NCBI RefSeq assembly: GCF_001640805.2
Contig: NC_066835.1
Coordinates: 11,040,130 to 11,104,129 of the forward strand
Reading direction: 5' to 3'
DNA from: Lates calcarifer
Taxonomy: Eukaryota; Chordata; Actinopteri; Centropomidae
DNA length: 64,000 nt
Below are positions 63,891 through 64,000 of this stretch, one piece after another (the stretch's first letter is position 1; every line of letters begins with the position of its first letter). A program made the translations under genes and the position numbers. The notes beneath the pieces are model-generated. The model did no database searches and was not told where the DNA came from. It saw only the letters and a program-made list of their open reading frames with translations.

Positions 63891-64000
63891 CAGCTCTACA
63901 GTATTTTATTCAATTTTCCTATTCACCTTTAAGAGCAATATGAAGTACCAGTCTAAGTTTATATCACTGTAAAACTCACTGTAATATTCTAAATATGTTG

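Larger units (their letters stand above)
49291..64000. other. Upstream gene-poor region
   Basis: No protein-coding exon was recognised on either strand. It contains microsatellites (55269-55293, 60996-61021, 61313-61359, 63128-63172), repeat-family copies at 51.2 and 52.5-52.9 kb, a hAT-like MITE at 63.55-63.88 kb, and long unique AT-rich stretches (about 57.0-57.25, 57.78-58.1, 58.8-59.3, 60.6-60.9 kb) that resemble conserved non-coding elements. A gene desert beside a developmental regulator is a common vertebrate arrangement. Confidence 0.6.

Noticed and set aside
1..64000. tRNA, rRNA or snRNA genes
   Set aside because: No A/B-box pairs in a cloverleaf context, rRNA segments or recognisable snRNA sequence were noticed on either strand; this was by eye only.

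Overview
This window is vertebrate nuclear DNA, most likely from a teleost fish. Coding sequence is sparse and split by consensus GT-AG introns. Dinucleotide microsatellites, mainly (CA)n/(TG)n and (GA)n/(CT)n, are very dense, and several non-autonomous transposon remnants of types common in fish are present. There are no bacterial-style genes, operons or CRISPR arrays. Most long open frames are low-complexity translations of microsatellites.

The only gene I can identify is the 5' half of an ETO/MTG8-family corepressor gene, best matched to runx1t1, on the minus strand. Reading leftwards, it has: a CpG-rich promoter and 5' UTR region (about 42.5-43.2 kb); a short first coding exon (42498-42471) giving MVGISASFQ; an intron of about 34 kb; an exon (8456-8319) with the MPDSP...[10 protein letters not shown] segment; an exon (6262-6021) with the serine-rich linker and the first part of NHR1/TAFH; and an exon (3232-3142) continuing NHR1. 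The remaining exons, for the rest of NHR1, NHR2, NHR3 and the MYND/NHR4 zinc finger, must lie left of position 1. All junction phases agree except the last: the 3232-3142 exon is 91 bp where the conserved protein needs 90, so the frame breaks at the end of the exon. This is either an assembly indel or a real lesion, and it is the observation most worth checking.

The region from 43.2 to 64 kb, upstream of the gene, has no recognisable protein-coding gene. It holds a promoter-like block near 49.15-49.29 kb with splice donors pointing both ways, AT-rich unique stretches that look like candidate conserved non-coding elements, microsatellites and transposon remnants. The clearest remnants are a hAT-like MITE at 63556-63882 with terminal inverted repeats and a near-perfect 8-bp target duplication, a second hAT-like element at 13503-13718 with a perfect 8-bp duplication, and a fold-back element at about 7547-8105. 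A repeat family with a recurring core (AAAGCACTTGGTTA...AAAGAT..TGGTTT) occurs near 7.7, 43.7, 47.5 and 52.5-52.9 kb.

I found no new multi-gene system. The interesting signals concern splicing (microsatellites placed at splice sites of the NHR1 exons), the frame break, alternative promoters and mobile-element structure.
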